Both the position numbers and the translations under genes were made by a program. The notes beneath the pieces were generated by a model. That model did not search any database, was not told where the DNA came from, and worked only from the letters and a program-made list of their open reading frames with translations. 64,000 bases of DNA from Tigriopus japonicus (taxonomy: Eukaryota; Arthropoda; Copepoda; Harpacticoida; Harpacticidae). Every line of letters begins with the position of its first letter. Position 1 is the stretch's first letter. Shown one piece after another: positions 11,818 through 24,554 of the stretch. The stretch spans positions 2,572,163 to 2,636,162 of the forward strand of contig JAAGOF010000064.1 in the NCBI GenBank assembly GCA_010645155.1, given 5' to 3'.

Positions 11818-14800
11818 CAGTTGAAGGTATCCTTGTTTTAACCCATTCCAAAAGCATAAAATACATTTTTATGAAACTTTTTATTGCTTAATATGACAAC
11901 TTTCTTGTCTTTTCCAAGATGGTCCGATTTGCAGAATATTCAATTGGCATGGAGAAAAAGGTGTTTTCAAGAAAATATTCAGTTTTCAAATTGGATCAGT
12001 CAATGGGCAAAAGAAACCTCAAATGCTAATGTGGGAAGTCTTGATGGCTGCTTGGATATTTTATGTTTGCTTAAATCACTGGACACCCTCATGAACAAGG
12101 TGCCTGAGTAGTATTTCAAATTGCAGAAACCCTTTATCCATGGATATTGATTTGTCTTGGAGATGAACCCACAGGGAACGTTTAAGTTTTGCTCTTAAAC
12201 AACACTGAAAGAGGAACTTGTTCTTGTTGCCTTGTCAAATAACAATAATTTGCCATTGCTCTAATATTCTTTTTGAGCCACAAGCATTATTGCTTTCTTG
12301 AAATTTAGAGACCACTGGGCATTGACAAACAATAGCCAAGATCCAAGATTTGTTGTGCTTTGAGGTTCTAAAGTTGACCACAAGAGGCACACCATATTCA
12401 AGGTCATATGTTTTGTGTTTGGAGATGCATGCTTGAAGCATACTTCAACCAATCATTTCCGCTATTTTTGAGCCTATTAAACGTTTTCAGGCATCTAAAA
12501 TGACGCCATATGAATGTTACCTTCTTGGATGTGGATGCTTAATCCAAAATTTATTGGAAATGCTCTAACAAGCTCAAAATAAGCTTGAAGGAAAAAATGG
12601 AAGTATGCTTGCAACGTGCCTTGGTGCCAACAAAACATAAGAGCCTCAGTTGAGAAAAAAAACCAACAGCATCATTTTAAGCAACTTTTGAAGTCCCTAA
12701 TTTTGTAAATCAAGGCCTTGTGTGTTTGAATCGTTTTCAAATATGTAACATCTGACGTATTCCACTCGTTTTAAGGCATTTCTATTGATTCAGAGTCAAA
12801 TTTGGCCTTGACGACCCCCAATGCCCTCAAGGTTGAAAGAATCTTTTTATTTTGACACTTGCCGTGGATGCACAAATGTTGTCACTTGTGATCAAGAGTT
12901 AGTAGTATTCAGGGTGGTTGTATAATCAATATTCATAGTTTTGTAACTGGGTTTCAAAAACCCATTGTTGGTTTGATATTTTTATTACTTTTTAAATTCG
13001 TTTCCAATTTTATTTTTGCATCAGTTTAAAATAATAATAGGTCAAACTCAAGGAAGGGTTTTGAAACCCTTTCAGAAAATTTGGAAAATTAATAAGACCC
13101 AACCATCCTGAATAATACCCTGTATGGTGAATGCGCCTCATGTGGTCCATTTTTGAACCTCAGGCACAACAAATCCGGATGGACTCCATTTCTTGACAAA
13201 ATGATGGCATTGTACAATTGCTTAAATAATTCTTGATCTTGATCATTGAAGCTTCAGTTCAGGAGCTCTTTACCAACACAATTGAAACCACTGTTTCTAA
13301 CACTCTTTGATATGCCTTAAACACCTTAGTTTGCCTTGGCACAATGCAAATACTTATGGTCAAATATCCAAATCAATGTTCAAACCCAGAGCATGGGGGA
13401 TTTTGGGCACTTTTCACAAGCAAGCTTGGCTCAAAAAGATTTTTAGGAGCCATAGAATCAAAGAAATAATCATGCCAAATTACATCACAGCTTTCCTACC
13501 TATGGCACTCAGGTTTTAGATGAGATAACATACAATTTGAAGCTTATTCTCCTCTTGGCTGTCGGAACTTTATTTTCCATTGTTAATAGTTAGGCCCCAA
13601 GTTGGCTGGTGAGGTTTGGTGAATGCAAAGGTGACCATTCCTTGCTGGGGGGTCCTTGGGTTTTGGCGTTTCACATAAACATACGTTATAAAATCAGTGC
13701 TGCTAGATTTAGATTTAAGTAGTACTCGTTTTTCGTTGGAATGAGAACTTTATCTTGCAAAACATTTTGCCGGAACAAGGGGAGTAATCAAATCCCAATA
13801 AATTACTTTGAACCCTTTGTTGCCTTTAAACGCTCTGTTGGGTTTTCCTTTTCATTATTTCAATCATGCCTATGGTACTTTGCATTTGGAAATTATTTCA
13901 ACACTGCTTATGAGTTGTCTGGGCAACAAAACTTGTTTTGGATCTGGCAGACCAAAACGCCCTCACCCAATGAACATAAAATGTCCAGGAATTGCGAGCG
14001 CAATGTCGGAGCGCAAAAACTTGACGTCAACTTATTCAAATTTGGAACAATACACTTAACAGGAGAAGAGTTGAAATCACAGCGCATATTTCAAAGTACA
14101 AGTAGCATTCGGTTTTCATGCAAAAACACACACATTTTAAAAGTTATAGACGCCGAAACTTGGTAGAATTTCACAGTCCAATTCGACTTTCGACCTCTCA
14201 AGGTACTGCGCCATCTAACGTTAGGCAATTGCACTAATTGAGCGAAAGAAAAAAAGTAAACAAGCTCTACACGGTCCATTGGGCCTGTGTCGGTGTCGGC
14301 GGCGTCGATGTTAAATATGCCGGTATCACCCATCCCTAGTTTGAACTACTACCAACTACCAAATTTGTCACTCACTTAGTGCTGGCTGTTGGTATTTTTG
14401 CATGCCAGAAAAACGTTGGCACATTTTTCAGATTTGGCATATTTTGGCGTGGTGAAGGTTTCTACATTCTTCTGTCATAAAACAATGAACTTAAACCTTT
14501 AACTGGGGCTTCATAAAAAAAGTAATTTTTGAAGGTAGGCTTACACGAATGCTTTTGTCCAGGTTCGGAACAAACTTTGACTTCATAGTTGTTCAAATTC
14601 AAAAATTCTTGGCTAGGCCTCAATATAGACCAACGGAAAAATTGTGCTTGTGACTTAGAAGTTCGCCAAAAAAGGCCGCTAGTGTTAAGCTACCTTGGCA
14701 TATCAATAATTAACAAAGTGGTCAAGTTATCGGCCAAAGAGATCCTAATAATGTCAGAGGGCTTTACATTTTGATTCGGTTACTTTTCCCCTTTGAGACC

Positions 14801-15305
14801 AGAGATAGCTTTTAAACACAAATCTTTTAGAATGTATTTCAGAAAAAGATGGCTTAAACGAAGTGTAAACAGATTCTTTAACAAAAAACAATTTTGGAAA
14901 TCAAACATTCGAAAATCATAATACAGTATCAGGACAATGAAGTATCGGGAGTTTATTTTCTGCTGAAACCATAGTTCGTTTATTAATCACTAGATAGCGT
15001 GCAAGCTTTGGTCAGGCTGATTTGGCAAAGGGGGCGGAATCGGGCGGAATGCGTTGAATTTTTGAGCCACATGTTAGTTTCTGTCCACATATGTATTGGA
15101 TTAACCCATCATAACACAAAAGCATAAATTTGTGTTCTTCCCATCACTGACTGACTGTATTGGCAAAAAAGTTCCTAGTTGTAGTATTCAAATCCAAGGC
15201 ATGGTCACTTAGTGACGTCTTCGGTTCCTTCAAGAATGTGACCACTAGCAATAGCAAAAAATTACCCAAAAACATTACTCCATACCACCTTTGATTCATC
15301 AATTC

Positions 15306-15745
15306 AAGAACCACCGAATTTCACTGGACTGGGAGGCCAACGAGAGGAATCATGATTTCCAGTGGGAACAATTCAATTACGTTCTTCTACAAACGAGACC
15401 TTGCCTATGTTGACAGAATAGTACGTATTTCAGCTCAATCAAACGTCAGAGTCAAAAGTTATGCTCTCTCAAAGTTCAGTGCAAATCCTACCAAGAATGA
15501 ACTGGCCCTGTTGTGGGAATTGTTTTACCACAAAGGGGCGAATTCATTCATTCTATGCTCTCTTCAGTACAAAAGTTTGAGAAGGCATAACCTTTCACTC
15601 CGCCCTTTAACTGAGCTGAAAATTGGCATACGACGTCTACTGAATACAAGCAAGGTCTCGTTTGCAGAAGAACGCAATTGAATTAATCCTTCTGGAAATC
15701 ATAATTCTCACCGTTAGCCTTCCACTCCAGTTTTCAGTGCTTCTT
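15306..15745. mobile_element. Mutator-like foldback element, copy 1
   Basis: The whole 440 bp is nearly a palindrome. The left part (AAGAACCACCGAATTTCACT onward, through ACGTTCTTCTACAAACGAGA) is mirrored by the right part (GTCTCGTTTGCAGAAGAACG, ending in a reversed AAGAAGCACTGAAAACTGG). The flanks are CATCAATTC (15297-15305) and GATCAATTG (15746-15754), seven of nine identical, compatible with a decayed 9-bp duplication. A second copy at 49584-50029 has a perfect 9-bp duplication. The open frame at 15352-15681 lies wholly within the palindrome and is not a gene. Confidence 0.8.
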
Positions 15746-17162
15746 GATCAATTGCAACAAAAAAGTCATCATTTTTGGCGGGGAAAAAAGTTCGGAAGAC
15801 ATGTGTTTCTGACGAGCGTGCAAGGTAGCTAATACTTGTCTTGCCTTTTGGTGCTCTCTTTAAAGAAAAAACGGGTTTATAAAGACTGGTAGACAGAGGG
15901 AAATATGATTTCACATAGGTAAATTGGCAACCCCATCACCAAGTCAAAGCACTACAAAATCAATAAAGAAGAAGTACTCTGATTTGTTACTGAACTTCGT
16001 CAGAATAAGCTGAATATTCAACTGAATGCTATTGACCAATCACCAGCGTGAATCATTAGCACCGTGTGTTAGCCTATGACGGCCAGTCTCAAGTAAGGGT
16101 CGCTTGAAGAGACTAATGTGTTGTTAATACTTCAATCCCTCTAAAATAGTTCAAGGTTCTGCTGTGATTATAGAGGAAGTTGCTCTCTTTAATGGAGAGG
16201 GAGCAAAATGTACTTCTCAGAGGGAGCCACCTGCAATCCGAGTCAAAAAAGCAAGTCATTTTGAAAGCGACCGGGTTTCCAATCAGCGGGTATGCGTTCG
16301 AGCGAGCGTTCTTTGATGGAGATTTTCGAAAAAAGCCAAATGGAGGAACAATTATGTTTGGAGAAAGTAGCATGCACGAACAATTTCTATTTTCTTTCAG
16401 TTTCTCCAAAAAGTTTGTAACACTGATTTGAATACGTTTGTTTCATGTCATTTAACTCAAATCAAAAACGCAAAATCTATTCGATGAAGGCAAAGCCGTC
16501 ACACTCTCAAGTGATCAAAATGACACCTCGCGGGGTAAACAAGTCATAATTTGAAACTAAATGACTAATTTCTAAACCCCAAATGGAATGAATCGAGAAA
16601 ACTATCAGCGGAAACCTTGCATTGCCAGACCCATCTTGCGTTGATTTCCAACATAATTACCAGGACATATTTTTTGAAGTCACTTTTTGGCCACGTGTCA
16701 ACTCTGTTTCCTCGATGGGTGTCATATTTTCGAAAAGGACCAATTCTCAGAAATGCTAAATTAGCTAAATTATGCCAATCAAAAGAAGATAATTGTCAAG
16801 GAAAAGAACTAAGCTTTAGTGATAAGTGACAAGAAAAAAGATCAACTTGCTTGCTTATCATCGGCACAGAGTTCCAGAGTGGAGATGCTAGAGCAAGTCG
16901 GTCTTAAAATTTCATTGTGGGCAGCAAGGGCTGTTCTCCATCAGTGACTAGTTGGATTTTGTCCAAACAAACGTTTGACGTAGACGGCTAATTTTTGAAA
17001 AAAAAGTTTTTATGCATTTTGCCTCTTGTCTAATTTTTGCTTCCCCCAAATTATACTAAGGTGCTCAATGAATATGATAATTCAATTCACAGGCATGAAA
17101 TCATACATTAATAGGATTTGGGATTGAAAATCTGTCTTGCGCACTTTAATTTGTACTACGAT

Positions 17163-17272
17163 CTTCCACTTGTTAGTGCGAAAGCATTTTACGATATTCT
17201 TCAGAAATCTTTGCCTTTTTACGAAACTTCTGGCCAGTTTCAGCCAATGCTTTCGCACTAACTAACTGGAAG
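17163..17272. repeat. Hairpin-forming inverted repeat
   Basis: CTTCCACTTGTTAGTGCGAA and the following AGCATT (17163-17188) pair with AATGCTTTCGCACTAACTAA and the following CTGGAAG (17246-17272), with only two or three mismatches. The loop is about 57 bases. It could be a small MITE or an RNA hairpin; the sequence alone does not decide. Confidence 0.55.
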
Positions 17273-18406
17273 AAAATCCAGAATGCCTAATTTTTTGCCA
17301 AGAAACTAAGGTAAGCTTGAGTCGACGGTTTCGCACTTTCTGAGAACGGAACGATTAAATTGGTGTCGAAATGTCATACTAGTCTAAAGAATGGAAAGGT
17401 TAAGGTACTGATGAGACAATAATCAAGGCCAGAGGGCTTGAGATTAAGTTTCACCCGTATGATGAAGTGAACTCCTCAAAATGATCCCTTTTACCAGACT
17501 TTCTCAAGTGTATTTTGGATTCTTTTCATTAAAAGTTAATTTTTCAGGGCAAATTTTAGGCCTCAAGTCTACCAAGTTCAAGACAAAAGTTAATGGAAGT
17601 TAAGAAAAGATACAGAAGGAAAGAAACAATCCACCTTTCCTCTGCTATGAGAGACTACGTAAGCAACAAGTGGAACATTCGTGCATTTTTCTTCATTACT
17701 TGGGATTTGAGTAATTTATTTCGACCTTCTTGTTGTGTTATCTCTAAACTTTTTTTCGAATATGTCAAACATGTTTTTAGTTTTGATGAGGAAGCAAATA
17801 GGTTTGTGTTTTCGTTGATATCAACAAATACATAAAATCTCATTTCGCCGAACTTATCTTTTTTGTTCGATACCTCAAAGTCAGTATCTGCTTTTATTAG
17901 AGTAGAAATGAATATTTCCCTCGCCATTTTGATTCCTCTTGATATCGAAGTATATAACAAACTTGATGTAATCTATGATTCTGGTACACCTTTGCCTTAA
18001 AATAAAAGGTTGTTATATAAGTAGAAGTGAGTGTGACAATCTATTTCGTAGTTTTTTTTATTTTTAATTTTGAAGTATCTCGAGTGAACGAGAGGTACAC
18101 GTGGAACGTTTTTTTAAATTACAATGTAATAAAAAGGAATTTTGTTATTAAATATAGAATCCAATATCAAGAAACATAAACTTGACGTCAAAGGGATAGA
18201 TCATTTCCCAAAGGGTTGAATCCTTTTCGGCATTTGAAAAAAAGCCCTCCTTTAAAAATTTAAAAAGCTCCACCTGTCCAAATAAATGAACAGATTACCG
18301 CATTTGAGCTATGGAAAGTGTGCGCAACAATTGACAAATCGTTCCTTGGACCGTTTACCTAATATTACTGCCAAACTTGTATTAACTTGTACCAATAAAA
18401 TTATAA

Positions 18407-18970
18407 TGAGTGTTTTAAACAATCCCGCCACCGGTAAAACAGTGCCGTTGGCTGTGCTGCGTTGCTCAGCCCATTTTTGCGAATCCAAGTCATTTTTATT
18501 CTGCCGTCTATTCAGAGTTTAGGTTGGTGGAAACGAGCGATATTTCACGTAAGGATAACTTGGCTGATTATGGTTCAATAATATGCAAAATTCATTTCCG
18601 GGTTATTGAATAAAAGCACTCACTTAATCCAACCTTGCTCAATAACAAAAACAGGACGTAACACTGATCCAAACAATGATTTAAAGGTGCTTGGTTGTTT
18701 AGTGGGTTCCAAACACTTATTTCAATACCTCAAAATGTTTCTAAAGAGAAAGATGATTTAGTTTTATACCTTTGTTTCCTGTAATGTATAATTTTCCGTG
18801 TCTGAGTGCAAGCAGAGGTATCTCAAAACCAAATATAGATTATATCCAGGGACCTCGAATTGAATGGTTTCTTAATAGGGGAAAAACTTGGATTCGCCAA
18901 AATTGGCCGAGCAACTCAGCGCAGCCAACAGCCCTGTTTTACCGCTAGCAGTCTGATTTAAAACGCTCAC
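18407..18970. repeat. Inverted-arm (foldback or MITE-like) structure
   Basis: The left arm 18407-18496 (GGTAAAACAGTGCCGTTGGC, then TGCTCAGCCCATTTTTGCGA) matches the reverse complement of the right arm 18882-18970 (AACTTGGATTCGCCAAAATT, then GCCAACAGCCCTGTTTTACC). The arms are about 80-90 bp with an unrelated spacer of roughly 385 bp. No target duplication was identified. The small ORF at 18286-18522 overlaps the arm and is dismissed. Confidence 0.6.
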
Positions 18971-20767
18971 TTGGTCAAATACTGCTTAAGGAAAACGCCT
19001 GATTGCCAATTCAATATTCATTCAGTAAATACATGGGTGTACCCTGTCAAACGGAGAGCGCTAATCATGCCAGTGATTTGAATGTAAATATTAATATGCT
19101 GGAATCTCTCTTAAATCTGACGGCCTGCCATTTCAATCATTCGTCTCTCACGACTTGACATTAAAGGGATATTAGACCTTTCCTTATTGATTTTTTACAT
19201 TTGCGCTCCACGTCTTGAAACAATGGAGCAAGAAAGAAACTCGCCAAGCGAGAATAGTAGAACGACTTTTTTATTTCTTCTTCAAGCCCCTCTGGCGCCA
19301 AAGATTGTCGCTTTAGACAAACGCGAGGAAGCTCTCGTCCGAAATGGTACCTTCGGATTTGTCTTTGACAAAGTTTCAAAATGAAAAGAACAAATGGACA
19401 ATTTTAAACTGACAATGTGCGCTTATTGAGCCAGACAGACCCGTTTCGCTCTGGATCCACTTTTCTTGGCTTTTCTTGGCTCCATTTGCCCCGCTACTAA
19501 GCTGAAGAACTCCATTTCTCAAATCTGATCATAGAATTGGGGATGGGTCTGTTTTTATGGCCGTTTTATTTGCTTTTGGGATTAAAGAATATGTGAAATG
19601 TTTGCCTATTACATCTCCAGAAAATTGTCCATTTAAGCGCCTTCCCGGATTCGGTGGCCAAGCACTCGCTTTTTTACTCGGATGAAACGTTGCCAGATCT
19701 ACAGAGCTCTAAACACAGAGAAAAGACCGTGACATGGCATTTCTCTCCCGTTGCCACATCCTTTTAGTAAACAAACCTTTGATTCAACTTTTTTCGTCAC
19801 ATAATTTGGTGGAAATCAGGTTAAACTCTTTTATGTAAAGGCAATATATCTTTTACTTAATGTGAAGAACACGACTTGGAATGGTTTAAACGTTTGATAG
19901 CAAATTAAAGCCGCAGAATGTAGCTGAAGTAAAGTGGCCTTGTTCTCACTCTTGACTGGATTAACCCAAAAGACGTTTCTTTAAGAAGTCTGCTCGTTGA
20001 AGTTTGAGTCAAAAAATTAGAGCTTTGAGACTTCGGAGAGATATATTTTAATGAGATCTTGTGGAGAATGTTCAGTTCAGTGTGGCCATAATATTAGACG
20101 CTGCTTAATAGTGGCAGCCATATATTACGATGAAAATGACAGTACCACTTTCCGATGCAGACCTTGGAAGCCAATGCCAATCGTGAGCATCCCGTTGGAA
20201 ATTCATACAGAAGATTAAACATGGGATGGAGCTTTCCACAAGCTACTTCTTTTATAAGGTGTGGAAACGGGAGCCAGTCGTAAAATCTTATTTTATGAGG
20301 GTATGGTAAAGTGCAAGTAGCAACTGGCGATACTTTCCAAAACGGCGAGAAATCTCCAACCCACCAAATACTTCTTTAAAGAACGTCAGATTTTTAACAT
20401 CGTGGAAAGTCGAAACTCAGATTGCTCAATGCGGCCCTTCAAAACTTGTTCCTAAATGCTTCAAATTTCACTATTGGATTGGAGTCACTTCCATGTTGAA
20501 GGTTCGATTAAAATAGTTTGCGACGGTGGAAACTTTCCCTTGAAAAGTTGCCCAAATATAGTTTTACCCAATATCGACATGGTTGTCGTTGTTTGGTGTC
20601 TTGTTTACTTAGTTACTCCAAACCAAAAACGATTGAAATCTCAACCACAAAGGCTAACGATCACGATTTCAAGTCGAAATGATAAATCGATTATAATGTT
20701 TTGCATGTGAGTCCTTGTTTGTCTTGGATGGACAAAATATCTCAATTCTTATTTCAATTCAACTTTA

Positions 20768-20815
20768 TTGCAAGTATATTTGCAAGTATAAATATTTTAT
20801 TTGCAAGTATAAGTT
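20768..20815 (+). repeat. Short tandem repeat (TTGCAAGTATA units)
   Basis: Three copies of TTGCAAGTAT separated by AT-rich bases. Simple local duplication. Confidence 0.6.
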
Positions 20816-22808
20816 TGTTATCAAGCGTCAAGTTCTGCTTAGGAATGACCTCTAGCTGGTTCGTGTAATATGTCTATCTAATCCAAGTAATTTAATTTCA
20901 CAAGCCACCTGGACTCGACAAGTCCGAGATTGTAAACAAAGGTTGTCTGAGTATCATGGACAATACGCGAACGCTAAAGCTAATTACATAAAATATAACC
21001 AGTTTCAGCCAACAAATCTAACGGACCTCAAAAACTGTAAAAGTCAATTGATTGCCAAGTGTCATCGCTTGAATATCGAGGTGTTTTTAAGCAATGATTC
21101 GTAGGGGGGTTCAATTTCTTGCGAAACAATGGAGAAATTGTAATTGTAAACACCCAGCACCAATAACTCCAACGTTTTGAAATTTGATTTACTCTTGTTA
21201 AAGAGTAAGTATTCAGTATAGAACGTACTCATTAAGAATGTTATTATTTTTAAAAGGAAGGTCTTAAACCTGCCATGAGTCAGACTATTTTCCCCGTTAC
21301 AAGTTTTGGTTAATATCTAGAGGTCTCTTTGTTTAGTTGGGTGAGAAAAGGCCCCAGTTCAGTAGAAAAAGCCCTCAAAGACGTTAGTCAGACCTAAAAC
21401 CTTGCTTACTTGACTAAATGTTCTGTTTTAACCCATAAAGCCAAAATCCATTTTCTTGATAGTCTCTCAAAACAATAGGACGAAGTGAGAAAACTCGTAC
21501 TCCAAAATATTCTAGTCTCTTAATCGAGCCCAAAACTTCTGGAAGGACTTTCAAAAGAAGGCCATTCAATCAGAAATCCTTCAACTCCAAAGACATTTTC
21601 TTTTTCGGTGTGCTCTTCTCACAATGTAAGGAAAAGGAAAACGATTGGGTTCCGAATCGCCCTGAAACCATACCACTTCTATTTTGATTGGCAGGGGCCC
21701 TCGTGGAATCAAAACCTTTCGTTTTGGCGTAAAACAGTTCCTAAGAGACCATATTTGGCCTTGTATTTGCTCTAGTTACGCGGTTTGCCATCTCCATCAA
21801 ATATTGCAGAAACTGAACCCGCCAAAAAAAAAACTCGTGCTTTTGACATTAGATGTCTTTCCAAGGCAGAATGGAAGACTAACTTTTACAAATATCGTTG
21901 TCAAGATCGGTCGATGAGCCAACGTTTTAATATTGATGGCTCTCTCTCTACGATTTCTACATTGTATGCTAGATATCGGGAAGCAATATTTGGGCCATAA
22001 ACAACGCCGTGACAACCAAGAATGAGGGACCAACACGTGACTTGGCATTGTTTGACAAGCACTCCGAAAGGGTTAATATTATTGAGAAATGATTAGTTGG
22101 TCATTGCAAGAAAATTTAAAGTTTTTAAAAAAGTAGAGCAACATAGGGCTCTTTCAATTTTAGTGTTGTACAGACTTAACAAAAGACAAACGAGCTAATA
22201 TTCCTCAATCAAAACTAAAACGAATAAGATTGGTGGTCATTTCGAAGAAAAAACTACTTTGCAGTTTTCCGATTTTTCCTGATTCCAAAATGGAATTTGC
22301 TAGTTGCGTCATTGGGTTTAACATCTCATAACAAACGAAAAAGCAAAGGATGATAAAACAATGAACCAACACAACGATAAAAATCGGTATTTAAAATACC
22401 TTGGTTTCAGCTAAAGTCTGGAAGAACTTTTTGCTCTCGATAAAAATATAAAAAATAGTACTGACTGATTTCTTTTTCCTTAATGAGCGTACCAACACTA
22501 TTTACTATCTTATTTTTAGGGCATGTTCTGTCTTTTAATTTCCTTTTGGAAGAAACAAACGAACCCTTGTTAAGCCTCAAAGACATGTATTCTCGGGGCA
22601 AGCATGGGCCTTAAACGTTCGTCAAATAAATAATTGATCCTTAAACAAAATAAGCTTTTCAAGCTGACAAGAATAAACTTATAACCAAATCAACCTTCCA
22701 AACAGCCACCGTGGATGTACTCTTTTCCAAACTTATCTGGTGTATCATTTCACCCATAACGAGTTCTAGTTTCGCCGGCGTCTTCATCATATCTTCATCT
22801 CTTTCCAG

Positions 22809-23077
22809 TCGTTGATGAGCCCTCAAGGACTCGAAGTTCAAGTCGGCCGCGAAAAAGTTCCTCTCGAGACAATGTTGTCGGGGCTGTTTCTGGTGGCCTC
22901 GGGGCCATTCCGAGAGAGGCCCCCCGTCGGTCCCATCATCCGAGTCGTCGGGGCAGCGATTCTGCCACATCTTGTCGAGAATCAAATTGCCACCACACAG
23001 CGGAGTCTGTGGCATTAACGGAATATCGAACATCCACCAATCGTGGAAATGCACCTACTCTACCATCTCGCGATGTT
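22809..23077 (+). CDS. Candidate internal coding exon of an unidentified gene
   Basis: A pyrimidine tract and CCAG acceptor (22801-22808) open a 269-bp frame without stops, ending at a GTAAGT donor (23078). The predicted 89 residues (VDEPSRTRSSSRPRKSSSRD at the start, TEYRTSTNRGNAPTLPSRDV at the end) are rich in Ser, Arg and His, like a cytoplasmic tail or disordered linker. The region has visibly higher GC than its surroundings, which supports coding. The minus-strand frame over the same DNA (22659-23054) looks like its shadow. No family is recognised and no neighbouring exon is secure; the open stretch at 23440-23859 is a possible downstream partner. Confidence 0.4.
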
Positions 23078-23439
23078 GTAAGTTATTTCCTTGTTTTGCC
23101 CCACTTTTGGGTTTCCTTTCTCGTTTGGAAGCGGAAAAAATCTTCAATTTAGAGGGAATGCTCGGACTGTTTTGTACCTGCCATAACTGACAACCAAATT
23201 TAATGAAGACCCCCTTGGCACATCAAGTGGTCTCTAGGGTTTCGCAATCCCGAGTGTCTCTCCATGGTTGGGTTAATCGAAACGAAAGGCACAATCATTG
23301 TCAAGATCAGGGTGCTCGCTTTCCTTTTGACTTGTAAAGAGCTAGAAAATGAAGAGAAATCGGAGCTAATGGGATTACCGTCCCACTCAAGATGCAGCAG
23401 ACCGTATTACAGATATGGAACAAGGAACGCAAGAAACTC

Positions 23440-23859
23440 CTCTAATTTAATTGTCGTCGAATCAAGACTCATCGTCATGCTCATGATGAAGAGAGGAGTC
23501 ATTTCACACCAGATTCTTCAATCTTGGCTTTTAGAAATGGAACATTTGTCGTCGGGACTGAAAGGAGTGTTGGTTCCACGAACCATTTCATGAGGCCTCT
23601 TGTCTCGTTTGGAACTCGGCACACAAAAGTTTGGCGGATTCCTTTTTGGCTCCCCACTCTTTGTCACGATAAGGAAGTTGAAGAAATCCTCCTTGACAAA
23701 CGAGATCCACGCTCGGGGTCCATTTTTCTCTCTCTTGAGATGGGATCTCAATATCTCACCCAATTGTGGCACCAACCAATGGATATTTCCCCTGAGACAA
23801 CACACTCACTTACCATCACCTCACTTTTCTCTCTTTCTATCGTTCGAGTAGAGGCATAA
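23440..23859 (+). other. Open reading stretch, possible exon of the same unknown gene
   Basis: An open plus-strand frame runs for about 140 codons to a TAA at 23857-23859. Its first third (HDEERSHFTPDSSILAFRNG) has a protein-like composition, and an AG at 23466-23467 would join in phase with the donor at 23078. The rest is unremarkable and no domain is recognised. It may be chance. Confidence 0.15.
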
Positions 23860-24554
23860 CCTCGCTCACATATTGTTCTGGCCGTCCTCGAGAAAGGAAT
23901 TGTTCCACAATTTGGGAGGGAACCGTCCCAAACCTTGTAGCTTGTCATTGGAGACAAAAAGGTTGAGCCATAATTGAAACAAAATTGATGTTGGGCTCCC
24001 ATTTTACCCAGTCTCGTCTGGACATTCCCATTCATTTTGAAACTTTGCGAGGCATGTAAGTCTAGACAAGCCAAGGTTGAAAGGGAAGAGAAATGAATCT
24101 TTATCCAAGGCTGACAGCCATAAAGAGAGAACAGCCTTCGTACGAAACAGTTTTATAGCGTTGTTTTTTTCTCATTTGCTTATGTTCCTTCTTGTTTCAG
24201 AAACCCAGTTTATCGTCGTTGTCCACACCCAAAAAGCAAAGTTCTGGACAAGATCACACCAATTTGTAAACGAAAAGTCTGTTGAGAAGCCCTTCCACAT
24301 TTCAAGAGTGAGACGCCGATCAATGCAATATGTCGTTCGTAGTGTATTTATTTTATTATTTTTTGACTGTAAGCTATATTTTGAAAAATGATCAATCAAA
24401 TGCAAATGAGAATTGGGTCTGCGAATTGAAATATAAAAATCACGCGCAAGTTGGATGGTCTGTTGACCAAGGATCAGGTAGTAGAATTAAGAAGAGTAGA
24501 TAGATAGATATCAAATCACAGATGTTGAATGAGCAATTCCGACCAGGCTGACCT
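23860..24554. other. 3' flank of the two-TM gene
   Basis: No coding feature is supported. On the minus strand, overlapping AATAAA signals lie at 24347-24357, about 200 nt after the stop of the two-TM gene, and probably mark its poly(A) site. A small (GATA)n run occurs near 24500. Confidence 0.45.

Larger units (their letters stand above)
9297..14338. mobile_element. 5-kb hAT-like element with long subterminal inverted arms
   Basis: The left end reads TAGGGGTGGGCG and the right end, on the other strand, TAGGGATGGGTG. Beyond the tips, about 9455-9779 matches the reverse complement of 13977-14290 over more than 300 bp (for example ATGGACCGTGTAGAGC and CAATTGGACTGTGAAATT-type blocks). The left arm carries roughly 100 extra bases. 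The flanks GTTTGAAT (9289-9296) and GTTTGAAC (14339-14346) match at seven of eight bases, as expected for an old 8-bp duplication. No intact transposase frame remains. The interior holds an LTR remnant, a pair of divergent direct repeats and a low-complexity stretch. Alternative: two independent copies of a dispersed repeat in opposite orientation. Confidence 0.55.
8788..22808. other. 14-kb tract without a convincing gene, rich in transposon remains
   Basis: Open frames here are short and have no recognisable domain or splice support. The tract holds a LINE 3' fragment, a hAT-like element with a nested LTR remnant, a Mutator-like foldback element, a hairpin at 17163-17272, inverted arms at 18407-18970 and a small tandem repeat near 20768. 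I saw nothing interpretable in 14347-15296, 15755-17162, 17273-18406, 18971-20767 or 20816-22808. No clear AATAAA follows the CLEC16A stop within about 200 bp. Confidence 0.5.

Noticed and set aside
13741..14166. 141-codon plus-strand ORF
   Set aside because: It runs into the right subterminal arm of the hAT-like element and has no recognisable domain.
15352..15681. 109-codon plus-strand ORF
   Set aside because: It lies inside the palindromic foldback element; the second copy of the element does not preserve the frame.
22659..23054. 131-codon minus-strand ORF
   Set aside because: It overlaps the plus-strand exon candidate, which has better splice sites and composition; treated as its shadow.
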